From NCBI RefSeq assembly GCF_036568125.1, contig NZ_DATCTF010000005.1:1-64000 (forward strand): a DNA stretch of 64,000 nt, given 5' to 3'. Source of the stretch: Magnetovibrio sp. Lineage in GTDB: Bacteria > Pseudomonadota > Alphaproteobacteria > Rhodospirillales > Magnetovibrionaceae. Below, in pieces: positions 22,306 to 30,618 of this stretch. The notes beneath the pieces were generated by a model that saw only the letters and a program-made list of their open reading frames with translations, searched no databases and had not been told where the DNA came from. Position 1 is the stretch's first letter. Each line of letters starts with the position of its first letter. Both the position numbers and the translations under genes were made by a program.

Positions 22306-23082
22306 ATGTCAGACCTCTCTGCGGAACGAAACGACGCTGGCGCGCCCACCAACGGCACCGCCAACCCCGACGAAATCGCCCGTTTCACCGCCATGGCGGA
22401 CGCATGGTGGGATCCCACCGGCAAGTTCCGCCCGCTGCACCAGCTCAACCCGGCCCGCATTCAATTCATCAAAGACAACGTCTGCCGCCATTTCGGTTTG
22501 GACGCCAATGCCGCCCAACCGTTCTCGGGCCTGGACGTCCTCGACGTCGGCTGCGGCGGGGGGTTGCTTTCGGAACCGATGGCGCGCTTGGGCGCGAACA
22601 TGACCAGTATCGACGCGGGTGAAAAGAACGTCGAAATCGCCAAGATCCACGCCCAGCAAAGCGGCCTCGCCATCGATTACCGCAACGCCCTGCCCGAAGA
22701 TCTGGCCGCCGAAGGCAAACGCTTTGACGTGGTGCTGAACATGGAAGTGATTGAGCACGTGGCCGATCCCGAACTGTTCATGGCCGCGTCCAGCGCGCTG
22801 CTCAAAGACGACGGCGTCATGGTGCTGTCGACCATGAACCGCAACATCAAGTCGCTGCTGCTGGGCAAGGTCGCGGCGGAATACCTGCTGCGCTGGCTGC
22901 CGGTCGGCACGCACGATTGGAAAAAATTCATGAAACCCAGCGAACTGGCGCGCTTGGTGCGCCCGCATGGGCTGGAGTTCACCGACCTGCAAGGCATGGT
23001 CTATAACCCGTTCAAGGACATTTGGTCCTTGTCGAAAACGGATTTGGATGTGAATTACTTGGCGTTTGCCGAGAAAAAGTAA
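22306..23082 (+). CDS. ubiG: Ubiquinone biosynthesis O-methyltransferase
   Basis: UbiG performs both O-methylation steps of ubiquinone synthesis. The 258-residue enzyme contains the family signature ARFTAMADAWWDPTGKF at about 24-40, motif I LDVGCGGGLLSEPMARLGA, and the membrane-binding region after MEVIEHV. The start at 22306 (MSDLSAERN) is chosen because AAGG lies upstream and the preceding in-frame residues are not like homologues. Divergence from lysC is the normal alphaproteobacterial arrangement. Confidence 0.95.
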   Translation: MSDLSAERNDAGAPTNGTANPDEIARFTAMADAWWDPTGKFRPLHQLNPARIQFIKDNVCRHFGLDANAAQPFSGLDVLDVGCGGGLLSEPMARLGANMTSIDAGEKNVEIAKIHAQQSGLAIDYRNALPEDLAAEGKRFDVVLNMEVIEHVADPELFMAASSALLKDDGVMVLSTMNRNIKSLLLGKVAAEYLLRWLPVGTHDWKKFMKPSELARLVRPHGLEFTDLQGMVYNPFKDIWSLSKTDLDVNYLAFAEKK

Positions 23083-23100
23083 GGCTTAGCCGCTGCGCGC

Positions 23101-23550
23101 TTAGCTGTTGCGCCGGGGAGCCCCGGGAAGACGCACGAAATCGATGCCTTCTTCTTCCAGTTCGGCGACGTCTTGTTCCGTCGCCTTGCCGTAGATGCCC
23201 CGTTCGGGCTCGTCGCCGTAGTGGATTTTGCGCGCTTCGTCGGCAAAGTCATCGCCGACATTTTCGAAGTTCTGCTCAGCGTATTCACGAATGCGGCCCA
23301 CGGCGTCGAGAATCTGCTGGGCGACTTCGCTGGCGCGGCGCTCATCGACCTCTTGAGGGGCGTCGGCGCTGACTTCACGGGATTTGGAAGAGCCGATATG
23401 CGGTGCCATCGGCGCTTTTGAGACGTTTGTGGAACCGCAATACGGACACTCCACATCCCCGGAACGGGCTTGCAGATCGTAAGACGCGCTGTCGCGAAAC
23501 CAAGCCTCGAAGCTGTGTTCGTCGGCGCAACGGAGTTGGTACAGGATCAT
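23101..23550 (-). CDS. DUF1178 family protein
   Basis: This 149-residue protein belongs to the DUF1178 family, found mostly in alphaproteobacteria and without known function. The N-terminus (MILYQLRCADEHSFEAWFRDS) with Cys8 and a CPYC pair near 37-40 looks like a small zinc ribbon. The C-terminal part is acidic and helical with the conserved ENVGDDFADEARKIHYG segment. It converges with ubiG; family members are often next to the nitrilase-like hydrolase and grxC genes, as here. Confidence 0.85.
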   Translation of the reverse strand: MILYQLRCADEHSFEAWFRDSASYDLQARSGDVECPYCGSTNVSKAPMAPHIGSSKSREVSADAPQEVDERRASEVAQQILDAVGRIREYAEQNFENVGDDFADEARKIHYGDEPERGIYGKATEQDVAELEEEGIDFVRLPGAPRRNS

Positions 23551-23662
23551 CCAAGCAAACCTGTTATCAATTCAAAGTACAGACCATTATAGTATGATCG
23601 CCACGAAACCAAAGTTTCATCTCGACCGCATGTGGCTGAGAGTACGCTCCAAGGGTTAACAA

Positions 23663-24289
23663 ATGTCCAACACCGACACGCCTTTACCGCAATCCGACAA
23701 GTCCGTTCGGCACCTGAGAATCACTCAGCCCTCGCCGTGGGTTAGCCGTTGGGCACATCTGATCGAGACCAGCGGAACGGTCTTGGATCTCGCCGCGGGC
23801 GGCGGGCGTCATGGGCGATTGTTTTTGGACCGCGGTCACACCGTCACGTTCGTCGACCGCACCGCCGAGCCCTTGGCGGATTTGCGCGGCCATGAACGGG
23901 CGGAAGTGATCGAGGCCGACTTGGAAGACGGCTCACCCTGGCCGTTGGCAGAGCGGCGCTTCGACGCCGTGGTGGTGGTGAATTACCTGCACCGCGAGCT
24001 GTTCGAGCGCATCATTGCCAGCCTGAAACCCGGTGGGGTGCTGATCTACGAGACGTTCGCGCGCGGCAACGAAGACTTCACCCGCCCGCGCAATCCCGAC
24101 CATCTGTTGAAATCCGGCGAGCTTTTGCAGATCGTGCACGGACAATTGCAGGTGGTCGCCTACGAGCACGGCCTGGTCCAGGGTGCGGACATCACCGGCG
24201 TCAAGCAACGGCTGTGCGCGATCAACGACTTGTCGGCATCAATCCGCGAAGACGGCGAACCGCCCGCTCACGAAATATCGCGGGTGTGA
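23663..24289 (+). CDS. SAM-dependent methyltransferase
   Basis: This 208-residue class I methyltransferase has motif I VLDLAAGGGRHGRLFLDRG near 40, an acidic residue after the second strand, and post-motif VVVVNYLHREL near 108. The compact fold and the GGGRH pattern resemble the tellurite-resistance/TehB-like group, but the substrate is unknown. Its last 22 bases overlap the end of the convergent hydrolase gene. The ATG is preceded by CAAGGGTTAACAA, a fair ribosome site. Confidence 0.8.
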   Translation: MSNTDTPLPQSDKSVRHLRITQPSPWVSRWAHLIETSGTVLDLAAGGGRHGRLFLDRGHTVTFVDRTAEPLADLRGHERAEVIEADLEDGSPWPLAERRFDAVVVVNYLHRELFERIIASLKPGGVLIYETFARGNEDFTRPRNPDHLLKSGELLQIVHGQLQVVAYEHGLVQGADITGVKQRLCAINDLSASIREDGEPPAHEISRV

Positions 24290-25092
24290 GTTAACGACGG
24301 CACCATGGCGCGGGCTTGCAGCACGCGGGCCGGGTCGATATCGGCGATGATGATGCCGGGGGCCTCGCCGGCGTCTTCCAACACCTCGCCCCACGGATCG
24401 ATGATCAGGGAATGACCGTAGGTTTGCCGCCCGCCGGCATGGGTGCCGGTTTGTCCGGGGGCGAACACGTAGCAACCGTTTTCGATGGCGCGCGCACGCA
24501 ACAAAACGTGCCAGTGCGCCTGGCCGGTCGGCACCGTGAACGCCGCCGGAACCGCCAGCATCGTTGCGCCGCGGTTGGCCAAGGCGCGATAGAGATACGG
24601 AAAGCGCACGTCGTAACACGTGCTCAACCCCAGACCGCCCCACGGCAATTGTGCCATCACCGTCTCGGAACCGGGACTGAAGGTCGCCGATTCGCGATAG
24701 CTTTCCCCACCTTCCAAATCGACGTCGAACATGTGGATCTTGTCGTAGGTCGCAGCAATTTCCCCGTCGGGGGAAAAGACGAAGGCGCGGTTGGCGATTT
24801 TGTCGCCGACCTTGATCGCCAACGTGCCGCCGTGCAGCCAGATGTCGAGTTCCCGGGCCAAGGCGCTGAACGCGGGAATGGCCGGGTGCTCGCCCTGCAC
24901 CCGCGCATTGGCACGGATCGCCTCGGCGCCGAACGTCATCATCGCGACGTTTTCGGGAAACAGAACCAATTCCGCGCCCAGCATCGCCGCCATGCGCGCT
25001 TGCTGACAGGCCTCTTCGATGTTTTCGGCCATGTCGTCGCTGGTGTTGACCTGAACGCAGGCGGCTTTAAAGGGCGGGTAAAATTCGCTCAC
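24268..25092 (-). CDS. Carbon-nitrogen hydrolase, Nit1/Nit2-like
   Basis: This 274-residue amidase belongs to the nitrilase superfamily. The Glu-Lys-Cys triad is visible as Glu in LFPENV near 47, Lys in YDKIHMFD near 118 and Cys in STCYDVRFPYLYRALA near 157. Sequence and length match Nit-type deaminated-glutathione amidases, which repair damaged glutathione. Proximity to glutaredoxin grxC 21 bases upstream on the same strand agrees with a thiol-related role, which remains inference. Confidence 0.88.
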   Translation of the reverse strand: MSEFYPPFKAACVQVNTSDDMAENIEEACQQARMAAMLGAELVLFPENVAMMTFGAEAIRANARVQGEHPAIPAFSALARELDIWLHGGTLAIKVGDKIANRAFVFSPDGEIAATYDKIHMFDVDLEGGESYRESATFSPGSETVMAQLPWGGLGLSTCYDVRFPYLYRALANRGATMLAVPAAFTVPTGQAHWHVLLRARAIENGCYVFAPGQTGTHAGGRQTYGHSLIIDPWGEVLEDAGEAPGIIIADIDPARVLQARAMVPSLTHTRDIS

Positions 25093-25113
25093 GCGTTTAT
25101 CCTCGAAACGGGA

Positions 25114-25371
25114 TTACTCCACGCCGATCATGGTGTCCAATTCGCCGTCGAAGTCGAGTTCGAACATGTCGTCGCAGCCGCCGATCGGCTTGCCGTCGAT
25201 GATGATCTGCGGCACCGTGTGCCCACCGGTGCGCTGTTCCATTTCCTTGCGCAAGTTGCGATCCATCATCACGTTGAATTCTTCGTACTTAACGCCCTTC
25301 TTATTCAACAGCGCCTTGGCGCGGATGCAATAGGGACAAACGGGGGTGGTGTAGATTTCGATTTTAGCCAT
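25114..25371 (-). CDS. grxC: Glutaredoxin 3
   Basis: GrxC is a small dithiol oxidoreductase reduced by glutathione. The 85-residue protein has the active site CPYC near 11-14 in TTPVCPYCIRAK, the cis-proline segment TVPQIIIDG and the GGCDDM glutathione-binding motif. Length and motifs are standard. It lies between comF and the nitrilase-like hydrolase and probably shares their transcript. Confidence 0.95.
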   Translation of the reverse strand: MAKIEIYTTPVCPYCIRAKALLNKKGVKYEEFNVMMDRNLRKEMEQRTGGHTVPQIIIDGKPIGGCDDMFELDFDGELDTMIGVE

Positions 25372-25457
25372 GAATGCCGTCCAACTGGTCGGGTCAACGG
25401 GTTGTGTGTGCGCCCGACGTACATAAAAGGTTTCTTATATATAGCCTTTCATGGTCT

Positions 25458-26198
25458 TCAAACAAAGCCCCGAACCACGCGCGCCAGGACCAGCACGTCG
25501 ACTCCCGCGCAGCCCGCGCGTTTCAAGACCTTGGCCGCCGCGCGCAAGGTCGCCCCGGTGGTGTAGACGTCATCGATCAGCAGGGCCCGTTTGCCTTTCA
25601 GTTTGTCGCGATGGCGTGGATTCACGCCGAACGCACCTTGCACGTTGCGCGCCCGGGCGATACGTCCGAGCCGCCCCTGACTGGGAGTTTGGCGTTTGCG
25701 CACCATGGCGTCGGCGAGCACCGCCTTCCCCCCCAACTTGCCGAGCCCATGGGCGAGCAAGGCGGATTGGTTGTATCGCCGCGCAAACAGCCGCGTCCAA
25801 TGCAACGGCACCGGCACGATCACGTCGGCATCCGCCACCAGGTCGCGACCGGCCGCGAACATCCATTTGGCGTACAGCTGCGCCGCTTCGGTACGGTCGG
25901 CGTGTTTGAAACCCAACACCAGATCGCGGGAACGATCGTCGTAGAGCACCGCTGCGCGGGCGCGGTCGAACGGCGGCGCATTTTGCACGCACGCCCCGCA
26001 CAGCGTCTGCGCCGGAACCTCATAATCAAACGGATGCGCGCAGGCGTCGCAGCATGCCGCGCCCAAGAACGTCAGTTGCGCCCAGCACGTTGCGCACAGG
26101 GTTTGCGCCTCCGCCACCTGCGCGCCGCAGCCCTGACACGTCGGCGGCAGCACCAGATCTATGATGCGTCGGAACGGTGAAAACACGCCTTGATGCAA
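25458..26198 (-). CDS. ComF family phosphoribosyltransferase-like protein
   Basis: This 246-residue protein has an N-terminal four-cysteine zinc-binding double zinc ribbon (CQGCGAQ, CATCW, CCDACAHPF, CGACV) and a phosphoribosyltransferase-type domain. The PRPP-binding motif is LLIDDVYTTGAT near 205-216. ComF homologues support DNA uptake in naturally competent bacteria, but in most proteobacteria the role is unclear. The ATG at 26198 gives the typical start MHQGVFSPFRRIIDLVLPPTC. Confidence 0.9.
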   Translation of the reverse strand: MHQGVFSPFRRIIDLVLPPTCQGCGAQVAEAQTLCATCWAQLTFLGAACCDACAHPFDYEVPAQTLCGACVQNAPPFDRARAAVLYDDRSRDLVLGFKHADRTEAAQLYAKWMFAAGRDLVADADVIVPVPLHWTRLFARRYNQSALLAHGLGKLGGKAVLADAMVRKRQTPSQGRLGRIARARNVQGAFGVNPRHRDKLKGKRALLIDDVYTTGATLRAAAKVLKRAGCAGVDVLVLARVVRGFV

Positions 26199-26290
26199 GA
26201 TAACCCCAAAATCTCAACCTATGAGCTAACACTTTAACAGCCATCCGCGCTGTGTCATATAGGGGCCTTAAGCAAATAGGATGGATCGTC

Positions 26291-27193
26291 ATGGCCACAC
26301 CGCCACATATGTCATTGTTCGAACGCAGCGCCGTGCGCCTGCATCGCGAACGTGCGGCCGCCATGTTGGACGATCACGATTTCCTGTTCAACGAGGTCGC
26401 CGACCGCCTGACCGACCGCCTGGACGACGTCAAACGCAGCTTTCCGCTGGCATTGGACATCGGCTGTCACGGCGGCGAAGTGGCGAAGAACTTAGGCTCG
26501 CGCGGCGGCATCGAAACCTTGATCCAGTGCGATCCGTCCCCCGCCATGACGGTCAAAGCGGATCGGGAAACCCGCGGCGTCAGCTTCGCGGCGGACGAAG
26601 AATTCCTGCCCGTCAAACCCGGCAGCTTCGATCTGGTGATGTCCAACCTGTCGCTGCACTGGGCCAACGACCTGCCCGGCGCGTTGGTGCAGATCCGCCA
26701 GGCGCTCAAGCCCGACGGATTGTTTCTCGCCGCGATGCTCGGCGAAGGCACCTTGCAAGAACTGCGCGCGGCGCTGATGGCCGCTGAAATCGAAATCGAA
26801 ATGGGCATGAGCCCGCGCGTATCGCCTTACGCCACGGTGCAGGATCTGGGCGCGCTGTTGCAACGCGCCGGCTTTGCGATGCCGGTGGTCGACACCGAAA
26901 CCATCACCGTTTCGTATCCCGATATGTTCAAGCTGATGCGCGACCTGCGCGGCATGGGCGAAGCGGGCGCGGTCAGCGGGCGGCGCAAGACCTTCACCCG
27001 CCGCGACACATTGATGCGCGCCGCCGAAATCTATTTCGAAAAATTCGCCGGACAGGACGACTGCGGTGAAGGCCGCATCCCGGCGACTTTCGACATCATC
27101 TATCTGACCGCCTGGAGCCCGCACCCCGACCAGCAAAAACCGCTGACACCCGGCAGCGCGCAGACGTCGTTGAAAGACGCGCTCGAAAGTTAA
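26291..27193 (+). CDS. Methyltransferase-fold protein, NDUFAF5-like
   Basis: This 300-residue protein has a class I methyltransferase fold with motif LALDIGCHGGEVAKNL near 55 and LSLHWANDLPGALVQIRQAL near 125. The sequence is of the alphaproteobacterial family related to mitochondrial NDUFAF5, which hydroxylates an arginine in complex I; BioC-type enzymes are the main alternative. The start at 26291 (MATPPHMSLFER) follows AAATAGGATGGATCGTC and matches relatives better than the upstream in-frame ATG at 26252. Its end overlaps the convergent protease gene by four bases. Confidence 0.8.
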   Translation: MATPPHMSLFERSAVRLHRERAAAMLDDHDFLFNEVADRLTDRLDDVKRSFPLALDIGCHGGEVAKNLGSRGGIETLIQCDPSPAMTVKADRETRGVSFAADEEFLPVKPGSFDLVMSNLSLHWANDLPGALVQIRQALKPDGLFLAAMLGEGTLQELRAALMAAEIEIEMGMSPRVSPYATVQDLGALLQRAGFAMPVVDTETITVSYPDMFKLMRDLRGMGEAGAVSGRRKTFTRRDTLMRAAEIYFEKFAGQDDCGEGRIPATFDIIYLTAWSPHPDQQKPLTPGSAQTSLKDALES

Positions 27194-28032
27194 TGCGCCT
27201 TCATCCCGGTTTGCAACGGACGGCGCGGCCCATCCATGGGCCAGCCTTGCGCCTTGGCCAAGGTGCGCAGCGCCATCAGCCGGTTGGGCGTCAACGGATG
27301 GCTGGTGAACAGTTCGGTATTGCGCACGGTTCCGGTTTCGCGTTCCACGGCCTTGAAGACCTCGAACAAGTCCACCGCCCCGCCGCAGTGACCGAAGACC
27401 TTCACCACGGCACTCATGGCGTCCAAATCGGCGCGGCGTTCCTTGGCGCGGGAAAAATGCAGCATCGCGAACAGCATTTCGTGGCCCAGCAGATCGCTCA
27501 CCCCGCCGCCGTCGCCGAGCACGAAGGTGCTGGCGATGGACACCAAAACCCCGCTGCCCAACGCCGCCAAAACGTCGCGGTGTTTGACATGTGCGATTTC
27601 ATGGGCCAGGACCATGGCCAAGGCATCTTGGGTTTGCAGGCGTTCCAGCAAGCCCCGATAGACGAAGATATTGCCACCGACGGTCGCCAACGCGTTGACC
27701 ATGTCGTCATCGACGAACCGCACGGTCAGCACCACGTCGTCGGCCAAATCCATTTCCGCGCCAAGGTTGTCGACCAGCGCTTGCAGTCGAGCCTGAATGC
27801 CCGGACTGACCGGCTTGTCGTTTTGAAATTTTTCGACGAACGGACCTTCCAGGCGCTTTTCCCACGCAAACGGAACGTGCGGCGCAACCCATTCGCCGAA
27901 CCGAAACACCATCGCCAGGACCACCCCGACGATCACCGCCAGCGTCGCCCCCAACACGAAAAACTCGCGCCCCGGGCGGTAGCCGCCTGAATTGATGCCT
28001 TCCGGCGGCTTTGGATTGGCGTACTTGATCAC
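27190..28032 (-). CDS. M48 family metalloprotease
   Basis: This 280-residue protein is a zinc protease with an N-terminal transmembrane segment at about residues 25-45 and the HEXXH motif HEIAHVKH near 143. The third ligand region is RRADLDAMSAV near 200. It resembles periplasm-facing M48 proteases such as BepA/LoiP rather than the four-helix HtpX. It lies five bases after a membrane-anchored YbjQ-like gene, which itself overlaps another YbjQ gene, so all three form one operon. Cleavage of misfolded membrane or secreted proteins is likely but inferred. Confidence 0.85.
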   Translation of the reverse strand: MIKYANPKPPEGINSGGYRPGREFFVLGATLAVIVGVVLAMVFRFGEWVAPHVPFAWEKRLEGPFVEKFQNDKPVSPGIQARLQALVDNLGAEMDLADDVVLTVRFVDDDMVNALATVGGNIFVYRGLLERLQTQDALAMVLAHEIAHVKHRDVLAALGSGVLVSIASTFVLGDGGGVSDLLGHEMLFAMLHFSRAKERRADLDAMSAVVKVFGHCGGAVDLFEVFKAVERETGTVRNTELFTSHPLTPNRLMALRTLAKAQGWPMDGPRRPLQTGMKAH

Positions 28033-28037
28033 TCAGG

Positions 28038-28514
28038 TCACCCGCGAAACACCGGGGCTTTGAGCGCCGTGCCATACGCCATCACCTCGATCGAGCGGGT
28101 GGTGTTCTGGCCGCCCGAGGCGAACACCGGGCAGGTTTCCAAACGCACGTTGAAGATTACGTCTGCGCCCAGATCGCGCGCGCTCTGCTTCATGCGCAAG
28201 ATTGCTTCGCGGCGCGATCGTTCCAGCAGGGTTTCGTAGCTGGACATGGTGCCGCCGAAGATGCCACGCAGCGATGCCAGAAAGGTCTTGAAGTAATCGA
28301 CCGAAATCACCGCCGAACCGATCACAAGGTGCGGATCGCCGACCTCGATGCCCTGCGGGATGTGACGCGAGGAAAACGCCATCAAGGGGCGCAGTTCGGC
28401 TTCGCGCCGCACGATCGATTTATAGTGGCGCTTTTCATTCCATTGGCCGAACACGAAGCCCAACAACAGCGGCACCACGACCAGTCCGATATTGAACAGA
28501 AACTCGTTATCCAC
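28038..28514 (-). CDS. Membrane-anchored YbjQ-like (DUF74) protein
   Basis: This 158-residue protein has an N-terminal transmembrane segment (FNIGLVVVPLLLGFVFG, about 6-22) followed by a YbjQ/UPF0145-type domain. Recognisable features are VIGSAVISVDYFKTFLASLRGIFGG and the helix-strand pair REAILRMKQSARDLGADVIFNVRLE. YbjQ proteins form ring oligomers and have been suggested to bind metals. The start is GTG at 28514, placed after a strong AGGAGG and overlapping the previous gene by eight bases; the longer open frame upstream is a shadow of that gene. Confidence 0.8.
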   Translation of the reverse strand: MDNEFLFNIGLVVVPLLLGFVFGQWNEKRHYKSIVRREAELRPLMAFSSRHIPQGIEVGDPHLVIGSAVISVDYFKTFLASLRGIFGGTMSSYETLLERSRREAILRMKQSARDLGADVIFNVRLETCPVFASGGQNTTRSIEVMAYGTALKAPVFRG

Positions 28515-28836
28515 GGGCGCTGTCCTCCAACACCACGGCGGAACCGTAGACGAGAATTTCCGCGGCGCCCGCGGCGATGGACGAGGTCGAAAAGCGCACG
28601 TTGACCACCGCGTTCGCGCCCAGCGCCTTGGCTTCCTTGAGCATGCGGTCCATCGCTTCGGCGCGCGACGTTTCCAAAAGCTCGGTATAGCCCTTGAGCT
28701 CGCCGCCGAAGATGTTCTTGATGCCGGCCATGAAATCGGAACCGATGTGCTTGGCCTGCACGGTGCTGCCGTGAACCAGGCCGAGGTGTTCGGCAATCTG
28801 CTTGCCGGGAATGATTTCGACGTTGGAAACGAGCAT
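28507..28836 (-). CDS. YbjQ family (UPF0145) protein
   Basis: This 109-residue soluble protein is a typical YbjQ/DUF74 member: VHGSTVQAKHIGSDFMAGIKNIFGGEL followed by EAMDRMLKEAKALGANAVVNVRF and VYGSAVV. No function is firmly known. The ATG at 28836 follows GGGGG; the open frame upstream encodes unlikely residues. Its stop overlaps the GTG of the membrane-anchored paralogue by eight bases, so the pair is translationally coupled. Confidence 0.85.
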   Translation of the reverse strand: MLVSNVEIIPGKQIAEHLGLVHGSTVQAKHIGSDFMAGIKNIFGGELKGYTELLETSRAEAMDRMLKEAKALGANAVVNVRFSTSSIAAGAAEILVYGSAVVLEDSARG

Positions 28837-29000
28837 TGTACCCCCTGACTGAAATGCGTTAAGAGCGCAATCGCAAACCGTGTTTATGGCTGCGCGCCGT
28901 CCACCGAAGGTTAGCACGCCCCCTTTCCCAGCGACAATCGACATCCGCAAAAACGAGAAACGGTCTTGAACCATTCCAATTCGATGCTTAGGTTGCGCCT

Positions 29001-29726
29001 ATGAAATTTGAAACACCCCTGATTCCCGGCAAGCTGATCAAGCGCTACAAGCGCTTTCTCACCGACGTCGAACTGGCGGACGGCACCGTGGTGGTCGCGC
29101 ATTGCGCCAATTCCGGTTCCATGCTGTCGGTCAACGATGCCGGCGCGGACGTGTGGCTGAGCCCGGCGAACGATCCCAAACGCAAACTCAAATACACCTG
29201 GGAGCTGATTAAAATCGGCGATGCCCCCAATTCAGCCATGGTCGGCATCAACACCCAGCACCCCAACCGCATCGTTTACGAAGCCATCGAAGCGGGCAAG
29301 ATCGCGGAACTGAGCGGTTATGAAAGCCAGCGCCGAGAAGTCAAATACGGCAAGAACTCGCGCATCGACGTGCTGCTGGAAAGTGTCGATAAGCCGATGT
29401 GCTACGTCGAGGTCAAGAACACCACCATGCGCCGCGACTTAAGCCCCGGCGCGCCCGCCGAATTCCCCGATGCCGTCACCGCGCGCGGCGCGAAGCATTT
29501 GGAAGAACTGGGCGACATGGTCGAACAAGGCCACCGCGCGGTGATGTTCTATCTGGTTCAGCGCGACGACGCCGATACGTTCACCGTCGCCGCCGACATC
29601 GACCCGACCTACGCCCAGGGTTTGCAAGCCGCCATCAAGCGCGGCGTCGAGGTGGTCGCCTATGGCTGCCGCGTCACGCCCGAAGAAATCGAAATCGACC
29701 GCCCCGTGACCATTCAATTGGCTTGA
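29001..29726 (+). CDS. sfsA: SfsA family DNA/RNA nuclease-like protein
   Basis: The 241-residue protein matches SfsA throughout, including LIKRYKRFLTDVEL, VVAHCANSGSM near 31-41 and the nuclease-like core YVEVKNTTM near 135. SfsA was found in E. coli as a factor that raises maltose gene expression, and its fold is of the PD-(D/E)XK nuclease type. It is divergent from the YbjQ operon and lies about 60 bases ahead of the first methionine aminopeptidase gene. Confidence 0.93.
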   Translation: MKFETPLIPGKLIKRYKRFLTDVELADGTVVVAHCANSGSMLSVNDAGADVWLSPANDPKRKLKYTWELIKIGDAPNSAMVGINTQHPNRIVYEAIEAGKIAELSGYESQRREVKYGKNSRIDVLLESVDKPMCYVEVKNTTMRRDLSPGAPAEFPDAVTARGAKHLEELGDMVEQGHRAVMFYLVQRDDADTFTVAADIDPTYAQGLQAAIKRGVEVVAYGCRVTPEEIEIDRPVTIQLA

Positions 29727-29787
29727 GGGCTATGATTTTTTCATCCACATGCCATAATCGCCTCACACAAAAGCAGATCAGCAGCCC

Positions 29788-30579
29788 ATGAGTCAGTCAA
29801 AAAGCATCAAGATCCACGGCCCCGAAGATTTCGAAGGCATGCGCAAGGCCGGTCGCCTCGCCGCCCAGACCATCGACATCGTCACCCCGCACGTCAAGCC
29901 GGGCGTGACAACCGACGAGCTGAACCAGATCTGCCACGATTTCATCGTCGCCCACGGCGCGCAGCCCGCACCGCTGAACTATCGCGGCTTTCCCAAATCC
30001 ATCTGCGCGTCGGTCAATCACGTGGTGTGCCATGGCATCCCCGGCGACAAGAAGCTGCACGAAGGCGACATCATCAACCTCGACATCACCACCATCTTGG
30101 ACGGCTGGTACGGCGACACGTCGCGCATGTTCACGGTCGGCGAGGTCTCGCTCAAAGCCAAGCGCCTGATCGACATCACCTTCGAAGCCATGTGGGAAGG
30201 CATCCGCGTGGTCAAACCGGGCGCCACCACCGGCGACATCGGCCACGCCATCCAGACGTTCGCGGAAAAGCAGCGCTGCTCGGTGGTGCGCGATTTCTGC
30301 GGCCACGGCCTCGGCCGGGTATTCCACGACGCGCCCAACATCATGCACTTCGGCGAACCCAGCACCGGCTACAGGCTGGAAGAAGGCATGTTCTTCACCA
30401 TCGAACCGATGATCAACCTGGGCAAATACGACGTCAAAATCCTTGGCGACGGCTGGACCGCCGTGACCAAGGACCGCTCGTTGTCGGCGCAGTTCGAGCA
30501 TTCCATCGGCGTCACCGCCGACGGCTATGAGGTGTTCACCCTGTCGCCGGAAGGCCTGGACAAACCGCCCTATGCTTGA
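29788..30579 (+). CDS. map: Methionine aminopeptidase type I (first copy)
   Basis: MetAP removes the initiator methionine from nascent proteins. This 263-residue type I enzyme has all expected active-site residues by alignment to the E. coli enzyme: metal ligands Asp99, Asp110, His173, Glu206 and Glu237, and substrate-contacting His82 and His180 (in RVFHDAPNIMH). It is followed after 39 bases by a tandem paralogue of identical length. This copy should be the housekeeping enzyme. Confidence 0.96.
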   Translation: MSQSKSIKIHGPEDFEGMRKAGRLAAQTIDIVTPHVKPGVTTDELNQICHDFIVAHGAQPAPLNYRGFPKSICASVNHVVCHGIPGDKKLHEGDIINLDITTILDGWYGDTSRMFTVGEVSLKAKRLIDITFEAMWEGIRVVKPGATTGDIGHAIQTFAEKQRCSVVRDFCGHGLGRVFHDAPNIMHFGEPSTGYRLEEGMFFTIEPMINLGKYDVKILGDGWTAVTKDRSLSAQFEHSIGVTADGYEVFTLSPEGLDKPPYA

Positions 30580-30618
30580 GACACTTGAGCCGTTTTCAGG
30601 CTTAAGTGGTTTTTCAAG

